A stretch of 64,000 bases of DNA, taken from the NCBI GenBank assembly GCA_031552825.1, contig JAVBMD010000014.1:1-64000 (forward strand), given 5' to 3'. Below, piece after piece: positions 1 through 14,405 of the stretch. The notes beneath the pieces are model-generated. The model made no database searches. It had not been told where the DNA came from and saw only the letters and a list, made by a program, of their open reading frames with translations. Position 1 is the stretch's first letter. Each line of letters opens with the position of its first letter. Both the position numbers and the translations under genes were made by a program. The stretch is from WQXF01 sp031552825. GTDB taxonomy: Bacteria; Bacillota; Clostridia; Christensenellales; Aristaeellaceae.

Positions 1-180
1 TCTGTACGTGAAAAGGAAGTGCGTAGGAGCTTGAATCTCATTCGTATCACCAAAACTGTTAAGATATACGTTATGAAAACGTATCCTTCTCATTTTGGGG
101 CGCCGCCGCTCTTGTCAATTCGCTTTTTGCACGATTTTTCGCCCGCTTTTTCATCAATCCCTTAACCTGTTGACATTGCT
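1..180. other. Intergenic sequence, no feature recognised
   Basis: No convincing coding frame or RNA gene is seen here. The stretch lies downstream of rpoC, which reads leftward. A TTGACA-like hexamer is present near 164-169 on the plus strand, but it has no matching -10 box, so I do not call a promoter. No clear rpoC terminator with a T-run was found either. Confidence 0.5.
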
Positions 181-300
181 TTAACAAGGGAGGCTTTTGG
201 AGGCTGGTATATGTTTCTTGGTTCATTAAAGATTCTTAGTTCCAGCCCCTAGCCTCCCTTGTCAAGGGGAGGGGGACCGCCGCAGCGGTGGGGGGATTCC
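181..300. repeat. M-family palindromic element, left end truncated
   Basis: This copy has the M core (GGAGGCTGGTATATG near 198-212) and a complete right half. The right half contains a CCTCCC/GGGAGG-type hairpin and an ACCGC/GCGGT hairpin, and ends in GGGGGATTCC. The left outer hairpin and its terminal GGAATCCC are missing, so the copy is truncated. It sits just downstream of rpoC. Other M copies are listed at 3.95, 13.8, 23.3, 33.5-34.1, 43.4, 44.8, 54.0 and 55.9-56.3 kb. Confidence 0.8.
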
Positions 301-360
301 TCCACCGCCACCGCTACTGCTTCCAGTACAATGCTTTACATGAACACGCGTATCTATGGC

Positions 361-3900
<3,540 letters not shown>

Positions 3901-3949
3901 AAGGAAACACGCTCCTTATCCACACAATCGCGCATATGGATTCCGACGG

Positions 3950-4073
3950 GCGGAATCCCACCACCGCTCACGCGGTCCCCCTCCCTTTAACAAGGGAGGC
4001 TTGGGTTCTCCTCCCCCCTAGCCCCCCTTGTTAAAGGGGGGAGGGCCACCACAGTGGCGGGGGGATTCCGGTT
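3950..4073. repeat. M-family element between rpoB and rpoC (short-core variant)
   Basis: This element has inverted halves with CCTCCC..GGGAGG hairpins and outer ACCGC/GCGGT-type hairpins, ending in GGGGGATTCC. The usual core of about 60 bp (GGCTGGTATATG and following) is reduced to a short linker. It fills most of the rpoB-rpoC gap, so it should be transcribed within the rpoBC mRNA as a strong compound hairpin. Confidence 0.85.
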
Positions 4074-4074
4074 C

Positions 4075-7758
<3,684 letters not shown>

Positions 7759-7916
7759 GTACGCCCTCACCCCTCCTATGTTGCAACCCCGCAAAACCGC
7801 GCAGCATCCTACATTTTACCCATTGTCAAGCCGCCCTATACGGTGTACAATACGCATACGGACAACCGAAAAAATGGGGAAACCTCGCGCAATCTTACAT
7901 ACTGATGCAAGATATA

Positions 7917-7945
7917 AGTTTATCATGCGCAGGGCAACCTGTCAA
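7917..7945 (-). promoter_or_regulatory. Sigma-A promoter for rpoB-rpoC
   Basis: On the minus strand TTGACA (7940-7945) and TAAACT (7917-7922) are 17 bases apart. The transcript would have a leader of roughly 150 nt before rpoB. The site lies between the terminator of the preceding gene and rpoB, which fits an independent rpoBC transcription unit. Confidence 0.8.
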
Positions 7946-7946
7946 C

Positions 7947-7978
7947 AAAAGATCCGCCGAAAGTCGGCGGATTTTTTT
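7947..7978. terminator. Hairpin terminator after the 7991-9475 gene
   Basis: Nine-base arms ATCCGCCGA (7952-7960) and TCGGCGGAT (7964-7972) enclose a 3-base loop. Reading leftward the hairpin is followed by TTTT, and reading rightward by a run of seven T. It sits right after the stop of the leftward hypothetical gene and just before the rpoB promoter. Confidence 0.75.
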
Positions 7979-7990
7979 ATTCGCTTTTTG

Positions 7991-9475
7991 TTAGGGTTTT
8001 TGTTTCTTTATTAAAGCCGTCAAAGCCCCCTGCCCAAAGGCGCTGTATTCGCTATCCACGCTGCCCTCATATATGCTCTGCACAAAGCGCTCCAGCTCGG
8101 GAACCATCCGCCACTCCGCAACCAAGGGGAACTTGTAGGCGGAGGCTTGGGTTCCCTCTTCCTCCGCGACGACGAACACGACGCATTGATCGTACACAAA
8201 GGTGTATCGCAACCGCCGCAGGAAACGCCAAATATCGGTTTTCTCATATTGCGCGTGCAGCTTGAGCGAAATAGCCGCGTATAGCATTTCGATTTCGAAC
8301 GCCTGCCCGCACAACCGCATCTCTTCAGTATGCTCGCCGCGCTGCCAATCCTGCTTTTCCGACACGATGCGCTCAAGCAGCTCCTTTGCGCGCGGCACAA
8401 GGTCGCTCGCGATGGACAGAAATTCTTCGGGCATCGAGTCCAGCCGCACACCGTGAGATTCGAGCAACCGTTCAAGCGTCCCAATGGCGTCAAACGGCTC
8501 GCGACGATTCCACGCATACCGCCTCAAGGTGAGCAGCCAGTAGCGTACGTCGACCATGTGCTTGGAATTTATCACATATTTTAGGTAAGACACCGATTTT
8601 TTTGAAGCGATATCCAAGTACCCCGCCAAGCGCGGCAGCCCCGGTCGATCAATATCCTGATAGAGATATTCCACCTGCGAAGCGCATTGCAACGCATATC
8701 GATATTGTCTGACTTGCTCCTCCCAAAATATTTTTTGCAAAATAAATTCCGGCATTTGAAGCATCAAATTCAGTTGAATTTGCCGGGTTATTTCGCTTGT
8801 GGCTCCGTTATATATTTTTTCGAAAGCTGCTTCATAATCGCCGCGATCCGGCTCGTCTGTTTTACGAAATTTTTTGTCCGCATAGGCAAACAGCGCGCGA
8901 ATCAGCCGCATTTGGTTGTTCACGCGCAAGCAAAAATGAGGTTCGTCAAGTTGTTTCTGAAACAAGCTGTCGTTTACAGCGCAGAAAAAGCGCAGCATGT
9001 CGTGCCTTTGATCGCCGAAAACCAGCGCGGATTCGCCCTCGTCCTCCATTGCAAACAGAATCGAATCCTGCAAAAGAGGTGAATCCATGAACCGATAGCA
9101 GCAATGCAGCACCGTGATGATCGCGCCCTGCGACTCCCTGTTGCGCCGCAAAACCGCCATCAGAAAGGTTCGCTCCATCAATGCTTGCACGCAAAACATA
9201 ATTTCATCGCCCTGGATATAGTTGTCCGGCCGATAAAAAAGCGCCGCGATGGCGTCCGCATGCTCCATCAGAAAGCGGACATCGTCGGCTAATTGCTCCG
9301 GCGTCGTTTGAAAGCCCATGTAGCCTTGCGCGCGCTCCTTGGCTTGCGCAATCGAAAAGGCGTCAAAATCCACCGGATGGGAGAAATGCCCGCCCTCCAG
9401 CAGATAAAGCTCGCCGTGATCATCGCCTCTTTTCAGGTCGATCAGTCTTTCTATCTGCTTTTCCAGATCAAACAT
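7991..9475 (-). CDS. Hypothetical protein, 494 aa
   Basis: I do not recognise this family. The protein is soluble-looking, with no signal peptide or membrane span, mostly helical in character, and rich in Arg, Gln, Tyr and Phe. It begins MFDLEKQIERLIDLKRG. The start is supported by GGAGGT spaced about 8 bases from the ATG. It lies 22 bp downstream of the GuaA-like gene in the same direction, so the two are probably one operon. Base composition looks less GC-rich than its neighbours, which hints at a different origin or weaker codon selection. No catalytic motif stands out. Confidence 0.85.
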   Translation of the reverse strand: MFDLEKQIERLIDLKRGDDHGELYLLEGGHFSHPVDFDAFSIAQAKERAQGYMGFQTTPEQLADDVRFLMEHADAIAALFYRPDNYIQGDEIMFCVQALMERTFLMAVLRRNRESQGAIITVLHCCYRFMDSPLLQDSILFAMEDEGESALVFGDQRHDMLRFFCAVNDSLFQKQLDEPHFCLRVNNQMRLIRALFAYADKKFRKTDEPDRGDYEAAFEKIYNGATSEITRQIQLNLMLQMPEFILQKIFWEEQVRQYRYALQCASQVEYLYQDIDRPGLPRLAGYLDIASKKSVSYLKYVINSKHMVDVRYWLLTLRRYAWNRREPFDAIGTLERLLESHGVRLDSMPEEFLSIASDLVPRAKELLERIVSEKQDWQRGEHTEEMRLCGQAFEIEMLYAAISLKLHAQYEKTDIWRFLRRLRYTFVYDQCVVFVVAEEEGTQASAYKFPLVAEWRMVPELERFVQSIYEGSVDSEYSAFGQGALTALIKKQKP

Positions 9476-9497
9476 CGGCTGTACCTCCAGGTGCGAC

Positions 9498-10967
9498 CTA
9501 CAGCAGCTCCGCGCCCGAATCGCGCGAGACGGTTACGTCGTACAGCACACGGGTGATGCCCGGCACCTCTTTCATGATGCGCTCCACCACCCGCTCCAAC
9601 AGGTCATACGGCAGGCGCGCCGGGTTGAGCCCGGAATCGGCGCGCTGCATCGCGCGCAGCAGCACCACCTGCCCGGAACGCTCGCCCTCGGGCATCTGCG
9701 CCAGCACGGCGTAATACTTCCACAGCTTCTTTTTCAGCTCGGCCTGATCGATCTCTTCCTCGAAGATCGCGTCGGCGGCGCGCAGGATCTCCAGCCGCAC
9801 GGACGTCGCCTCGCCGTACACGCGCACCGCCAACCCGGCCTCGGGGAAGGGCTGGCGCTGCAAAAATTGCGGCGGCACTTCCAGCTTCTCGCCCAAACGC
9901 CCCACCTCATCGCGGAACACCTCGCGCAGCGGCTCGAGGATGCGCAGGCCGCTGACCTTGGCCAGCCCGGCGGTCGCCTCGGCCTTTTCTATCGGGGTGC
10001 GCACGACGTCGCTATAGTTGGTGGCGCGCAGCAGCAGGCGCACGCCGCCCAGCCGCGCGGCCTCCTCGGCCACGGCCTGCGCCATCACGCTCTCGACGAT
10101 CTCCTGCTTGCTCTGGGCATCCACCACACCGGCCAGCGCCTTGAGCACGCGCCCGCGCACATCCACGGTGCGCACCGGAATGGCAAGCGCCTCCTCAAAC
10201 TGCCGGATCACCCATTCCTGCTCGCCCCGGCGCAAAAGGCCGGTTTCCACCAGCACGCAATGCAGCCGCTCCCCCAAGGTTTGCTTCGCCAACTGCGCGC
10301 ATACCGTGGAATCCAAGCCGCCGCTGACCGCCAAGATCGCATGCCCCTCGCCGACGGCGTCCAGCAATTCCTCCTTGGCGCGCTCCACAAAGGCCGCTGT
10401 GGTCCACCAAGCGGTGCATTGGCAGATGCCCAGCACGAAGTTGGTGAGGATGGTCATGCCCTCCGGGTCGTTTTGCTCGAGCTGGAACTGCAGGCCGTAC
10501 AGCGAACGCGCCTCGTCGGCAAAGGCGACGACGTGCTCCTCCGCCCACGCGATGGCGGCGCAGCCCTCGGGCGGCGTAAGGTTATGGGTATGCTCCAGCC
10601 AGCGCTCGCCGGTTTCCACGCCCGCGAACAGGGGCGAATCGGCGTATGCGACCGTTACGGCGCGCTTTTCGATCATCTCATCCAGCCGCGCGCCGCCGAG
10701 CACTTCGCACAGGGTTCGCGCCGCGCTGCCCAGCGCCAGCACCGGCAGCCCCAGCGCCAGAATGCGCGGATCAAACTGCCCCGGCATCCCGCCGCGGCTA
10801 TTGACGCCGCCCGCAAGAATCAGCCCGGCGGGATCCTCGGCCTTCACCTGCTCCAGCGTAACCTCGCGCGGCACGAGCTTGCAGTACACGTGCTCCGCGC
10901 GCAGCCGCCGCGCGACGATGTACGCAAAGTCGCTATCGAAGCTTAGCACCAGTATTCTATCCCGCAT
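9498..10967 (-). CDS. GuaA-like ATP-pyrophosphatase with degenerate glutaminase domain
   Basis: The overall plan is that of GMP synthase (489 aa): an N-terminal class-I amidotransferase domain (about 1-185), an ATP-pyrophosphatase domain with an intact P-loop SGGLDST (215-221), and a C-terminal dimerisation domain (RQPFPEAGLAVR, ARLPYDLLERV, EVPGITRVLYD). Key residues are lost. The catalytic Cys of the usual GICYGMQ is Gly80 in PVLALGSAAR, and the usual GVQFHPE reads GLQFQLE, so His becomes Gln162. The C-terminal KPPATIEWE motif, which contacts XMP in GuaA, is replaced by SRDSGAELL, and the KSHHNVGG segment is missing. The start follows GAGGAG. It lies downstream of guaB but beyond a terminator. 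It could be an ammonia-dependent GMP synthase or a repurposed paralogue. Confidence 0.85.
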   Translation of the reverse strand: MRDRILVLSFDSDFAYIVARRLRAEHVYCKLVPREVTLEQVKAEDPAGLILAGGVNSRGGMPGQFDPRILALGLPVLALGSAARTLCEVLGGARLDEMIEKRAVTVAYADSPLFAGVETGERWLEHTHNLTPPEGCAAIAWAEEHVVAFADEARSLYGLQFQLEQNDPEGMTILTNFVLGICQCTAWWTTAAFVERAKEELLDAVGEGHAILAVSGGLDSTVCAQLAKQTLGERLHCVLVETGLLRRGEQEWVIRQFEEALAIPVRTVDVRGRVLKALAGVVDAQSKQEIVESVMAQAVAEEAARLGGVRLLLRATNYSDVVRTPIEKAEATAGLAKVSGLRILEPLREVFRDEVGRLGEKLEVPPQFLQRQPFPEAGLAVRVYGEATSVRLEILRAADAIFEEEIDQAELKKKLWKYYAVLAQMPEGERSGQVVLLRAMQRADSGLNPARLPYDLLERVVERIMKEVPGITRVLYDVTVSRDSGAELL

Positions 10968-11182
10968 CGAAGAATCTCCTCGCTCCCTTTTGGTTCGGCC
11001 GACGGCGTGCAGCGCTGTGCATAGACGTGTAAAGTATGTGTTCCCGGACCGCGCCCTATGCCGGGCGGGCGGGCAAAATTGTGGCGCGCAGGTGACTGTG
11101 GCGTGACAAAACACGCAACCGTAGCATACCACAACCTTCTCTCGATTGCAAAAGCCGGGCGGGCACTGTCATTGAAAAACAC

Positions 11183-11215
11183 AAAAAAAAGATCCCTCAC
11201 CCGATGTGAAGGATC
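11183..11215 (-). terminator. Rho-independent terminator of guaB
   Basis: Reading leftward, a ten-base stem GATCCTTCAC / GTGAGGGATC (one G-T pair, 11191-11215) with a 5-base loop is followed directly by eight T (11183-11190). It lies just past the guaB stop codon and separates guaB from the GuaA-like gene. Confidence 0.88.
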
Positions 11216-11242
11216 GTTTTTGAAAGCGCCTCGCGCCGCGCG

Positions 11243-12700
11243 TCAGCGCGTGTAATTCGGCGATTCTTTGGTGATGTGGATATCGTGGGGGTGGCTCTCG
11301 ACCAGCCCGGCGGCGGTGATGCGCATGAACTCGCCCTCGTGGCGCAGGGTGTCGATATCCTTGGCGCCGCAGTAGCCCATGCCAGCGCGCAGGCCGCCGA
11401 TCAGCTGATACACCGTTTCGCTGAGCGCGCCCTTGTACGGCACGCGGCCCTCGACGCCCTCGGGCACCAGCTTCTTGGCGTCCTCCTGAAAGTACCGGTC
11501 GCGGCTGCCTGCCGCCATAGCGCCCAGCGAGCCCATGCCGCGATACACCTTAAACTGGCGGCCTTGGTACAGCTCCAGATCGCCGGGGGCTTCCTCGGTA
11601 CCGGCCAGCAGGCTGCCCAGCATCACGGCCTGCGCCCCGGCGGCGATGGCCTTGACGATATCGCCGGAATATTTCACGCCGCCGTCGGCGATGATGGTGC
11701 GGCCTTGCTTCTCGGCCTCCTCGGCGCAGTCGGCGACGGCGGTGATCTGCGGCACGCCGATGCCCGCCACCACGCGCGTGGTGCAGATCGAGCCCGGGCC
11801 GATGCCGACCTTCACGCAGTCGGCCCCGGCCTCGATGAGCGCGCGGGTTGCGGCGGCGGTGGCGACGTTTCCGGCGATGAGCTGCAGGTTCGGGTACTTG
11901 GCCTTGATGGCCTCGACCTGCCGCAGCACCCCGGCGGAGTGGCCGTGGGCGGTATCGATGGCGATGACGTCCACCTTGGCGGCGACCAGCGCGGCGATGC
12001 GCTCCATCACATCGCCCGACACGCCGACGGCAGCGGCGCACAGCAGGCGGCCATCGGCGTCCTTGGCGCTGTTGGGGTACTTGGTGGCCTTTTGAATGTC
12101 TTTGATGGTGATGAGGCCGCGCAGCATGAACTGATCGTCGACCAGCGGCAGTTTCTCGATTTTGTGCTTGGCGAGGATGGCCTTGGCGTCGGCCAAGCTG
12201 GTGCCCACCGGCGCGGTGACCAGATGCTCGCTGGTCATCACCTCGCTGATGGGGCGCGAATCGTCGGTTTCAAAGCGCAGATCGCGGTTGGTGAGGATGC
12301 CGACCAGCTTGCCATCGCGCGTGATGGGCACGCCGGAGATGCGGTAGCGCGCCATCAGCGCCTGCGCGTCGGCCACCAGATGCTCGGGCGAAAGGTAGAA
12401 CGGATCGGTGATGACGCCGTGCTCGGAGCGCTTGACCTTGTCGACGTTGCCCGCCTGCTCCTCGATGGGCATGTTCTTGTGGATCACGCCCAGCCCGCCC
12501 TCGCGCGCCATGGCGATGGCCATGCGGGCATCGGTAACGGTATCCATCGCCGAGGAAAGCAGCGGGACGCTCAGCCGGATCTTCGGCGTAAGCCAAACCG
12601 ACAGATCCACATCCTTGGGCAGCACATCGCTCCTGCGCGGCACCAACAGCACATCGTCAAAGGTCAATCCCTCACGCACCACTTTTTGCAACATCCCCAT
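11243..12700 (-). CDS. guaB: IMP dehydrogenase
   Basis: This enzyme catalyses the NAD-dependent oxidation of IMP to XMP, the first committed step of GMP synthesis. The length is 485 aa, normal for the family. The catalytic loop GPGSICTTRVVAGIGVPQ carries the active Cys. Two CBS domains are inserted at about residues 95-205. The flap motif GMGSLGAMAAGS is present in the C-terminal part. AAGGAG precedes two adjacent ATG codons (12703 and 12700), and the second has the better spacing. The gene has its own promoter (12768-12796) and terminator, so it is likely a single-gene unit. Confidence 0.98.
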   Translation of the reverse strand: MGMLQKVVREGLTFDDVLLVPRRSDVLPKDVDLSVWLTPKIRLSVPLLSSAMDTVTDARMAIAMAREGGLGVIHKNMPIEEQAGNVDKVKRSEHGVITDPFYLSPEHLVADAQALMARYRISGVPITRDGKLVGILTNRDLRFETDDSRPISEVMTSEHLVTAPVGTSLADAKAILAKHKIEKLPLVDDQFMLRGLITIKDIQKATKYPNSAKDADGRLLCAAAVGVSGDVMERIAALVAAKVDVIAIDTAHGHSAGVLRQVEAIKAKYPNLQLIAGNVATAAATRALIEAGADCVKVGIGPGSICTTRVVAGIGVPQITAVADCAEEAEKQGRTIIADGGVKYSGDIVKAIAAGAQAVMLGSLLAGTEEAPGDLELYQGRQFKVYRGMGSLGAMAAGSRDRYFQEDAKKLVPEGVEGRVPYKGALSETVYQLIGGLRAGMGYCGAKDIDTLRHEGEFMRITAAGLVESHPHDIHITKESPNYTR

Positions 12701-12767
12701 CATCGCTCCTTCCGTTCACACGCGCACCCGTCACAACACCTTGTCCGACAAAAATATATTGTTTGAT

Positions 12768-12796
12768 ATCATACCGCTAGTCGGGCGGGTTTTCAA
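12768..12796 (-). promoter_or_regulatory. Sigma-A promoter for guaB
   Basis: TTGAAA (12791-12796) and TATGAT (12768-12773) are separated by exactly 17 bases on the minus strand, about 65 bp upstream of the guaB start. Nothing resembling a guanine or PRPP riboswitch was recognised in the short leader. Confidence 0.75.
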
Positions 12797-12840
12797 CCCC
12801 ATTTCATGAAATTCGACATTCTTTTACGCCAAAGTCGCTC

Positions 12841-12988
12841 TTGCGCTCCGAAGGTTTCCAAGGGGCGATCGGAAAGCCCCTTGGTCGCCCGGCAGGGCGA
12901 AACCCCGGCGCAAAGGCATTTCGTGCCTGCGGGCACGACCTAAGGGCTTTCCGGTCGCCCTTAGGAATCCTTCGGAGGGTTCCCCCTC
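12841..12988. repeat. A/B-family palindromic element, copy A1
   Basis: This is an imperfect palindrome of about 148 bp. The right half, read in reverse complement, carries a CCTAAGGGC/GCCCTTAGG stem with loop GACCGGAAA, then a second small hairpin GTGCC..GGCAC, then GAAA. The left half has the same layout with CCAAGGGGC-type sequence in the first stem and CGCCC..GGGCG in the second. It ends in TCCGAAGG / CCTTCGGA inverted repeats. It lies between trmD and guaB. Copies A2 (46.0 kb) and A3 (63.7 kb) share the plan. Confidence 0.85.
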
Positions 12989-12993
12989 GAATG

Positions 12994-13746
12994 CTATTCT
13001 TCTTGATGCAGGGATGCGATGATCTTCCGCTGCCGCTTATCCCACTCGCGCCCCTGCAAAAGCTCCGGCCTGCGCGCCTTTGTCAGCGCGTAGCTCTGTG
13101 CAAAGCGCCAATCCTCGATCTGCGCATGGTTGCCGCCGAGCAGCACCTCCGGCACCTCCAGCCCCATAAACTCGCGCGGGCGCGTGTACTGCGGGTACTC
13201 CAGCAGGCCGCCGGAGGCGCTGGAAAAGCTTTCTGTGCTCGCCGATTCCTCGCAGCCCAGCACGCCGGGGATAAGGCGCGCAACGCAATCCACCAGCACC
13301 ATCGCCGCCAGCTCCCCGCCGGTGAGCACATAGTCGCCGATCGACAGCTCCTCATCGACGCACAGATCGATGGCGCGCTGATCGACACCCTCGTAGTGGC
13401 CGCAGAGCAGCACCAGCTCCGGCAGCGCCGCCAGCTCCTCGGCCTTTTGCTGCGTCAGCACCTGCCCGCGCGGCGAAAGGTAGATGCGCCGCCCCGCGAA
13501 GGGCGCGCCGTCCTCGCGCCGGGTGGCGTGCGCCATCGCGTCCACGATGGGCTGCGCCAGCATCACCATGCCCGCGCCGCCGCCGAAGGGCGCGTCGTCG
13601 GTATTCTTGTGCTTTTTATCCGAAAAAGGGCGGATATCCAGCGTCCGCACGGATAACCGCCCACTTTGTTGCGCGCGCCCCAAGATGCTCGCGCCGAGCA
13701 CCGGCGCGAACATCTCCGGAAACAGGGTTAGGATGGTAATTTGCAT
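12994..13746 (-). CDS. trmD: tRNA (guanine37-N1)-methyltransferase
   Basis: TrmD is a SPOUT-class knotted methyltransferase that makes m1G37 in tRNAs reading CNN codons and prevents frameshifting. At 250 aa it has the expected length. Diagnostic sequences are QITILTLFPEMF at the N-terminus, GGGAGMVML, and the trefoil-knot block LLCGHYEGVDQR followed by SIGDYVLTGGE. The start is the ATG at 13746, preceded by AAGGAG with 5-base spacing. The usual neighbours rimM and rplS are absent. Instead it follows a hypothetical gene and half an M repeat, so it may be read from the methyltransferase promoter at 15.7 kb. Confidence 0.97.
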   Translation of the reverse strand: MQITILTLFPEMFAPVLGASILGRAQQSGRLSVRTLDIRPFSDKKHKNTDDAPFGGGAGMVMLAQPIVDAMAHATRREDGAPFAGRRIYLSPRGQVLTQQKAEELAALPELVLLCGHYEGVDQRAIDLCVDEELSIGDYVLTGGELAAMVLVDCVARLIPGVLGCEESASTESFSSASGGLLEYPQYTRPREFMGLEVPEVLLGGNHAQIEDWRFAQSYALTKARRPELLQGREWDKRQRKIIASLHQEE

Positions 13747-13757
13747 CGTTGCTCCTT

Positions 13758-13826
13758 GGAATCCCTCCACCACTCACGTGGCCCCCCTCCCTTTTACAAG
13801 GGAAGATTTTGGAGGCTGGTATATGT
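13758..13826. repeat. M-family element, left half only
   Basis: The sequence runs GGAATCCCTCCACCACTCACGTGG, CCCCTCCC, an AAGGGA stem and the core GGAGGCTGGTATATG, then stops at the end of the 13827-14405 gene. The right half is missing. The outer stem has paired changes relative to other copies (CCAC..GTGG instead of CCGC..GCGG). Confidence 0.75.
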
Positions 13827-14405
13827 TTACTGCAACTCAATCCCCGCCGCCGGGAAGTTGGTGCGCAAGATGTCGTACATCTGCTCCTCCTCGGTGCCGA
13901 TGGACAGCGCCTCGATATCGCGCAGGGTGAACACCTCGTCCTCGGCCTCGGGCTGGCCGAACAGATCCAGCACACGCACCGTCACGCGCAGGTCGTCGAC
14001 CTGCACCGGCTCGCAGGTGAAGGTTTCGGTGGCGGTGAACAGGCTGACCAGCCGCTTTTCGCGGATCGCCAGCTCCAGCACGGCGCGCAGCCAGTCGGTC
14101 TCGTTCTCCTGCGCATGCGGCAGCAGCGGCACGTGCGCCTGCTGATGATGGCGCATCAGGAAGTTGAGCCGCAGCTCCTGCTCCTCGCCGCACAGCACCT
14201 GATGGATATCCGCCGTGCGGCGCACCCACCAGCCGTCGAGCTTGCCCCAAGGCGTGATGACCGCGATGAGCACATGCCGCATGTTGACCTGCTCGATGAG
14301 CACGCCCTGGTAGTTATCCGGATCGTTCGGATCGCAGTAAAGCGAAGCGATGGCACCCTGCTCCGCAATCATGCGCATGAGGTAAACAATGTAACCGTTA
14401 TGCAT
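13827..14405 (-). CDS. Hypothetical protein, 192 aa
   Basis: I do not recognise this family with certainty. It begins MHNGYIVYLMRMIAEQG and alternates short hydrophobic strands with acidic loops. Two parts look beta-rich and Sm-barrel-like (about residues 25-70 and 115-175), but this is an impression, not a proven match. The start codon overlaps the last 8 bases of the upstream methyltransferase gene, so translation is probably coupled. A GGAGGGTC lies just upstream. The stop codon abuts the core of a half M repeat, so the C-terminus may have been trimmed or altered by that element. Confidence 0.8.
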   Translation of the reverse strand: MHNGYIVYLMRMIAEQGAIASLYCDPNDPDNYQGVLIEQVNMRHVLIAVITPWGKLDGWWVRRTADIHQVLCGEEQELRLNFLMRHHQQAHVPLLPHAQENETDWLRAVLELAIREKRLVSLFTATETFTCEPVQVDDLRVTVRVLDLFGQPEAEDEVFTLRDIEALSIGTEEEQMYDILRTNFPAAGIELQ

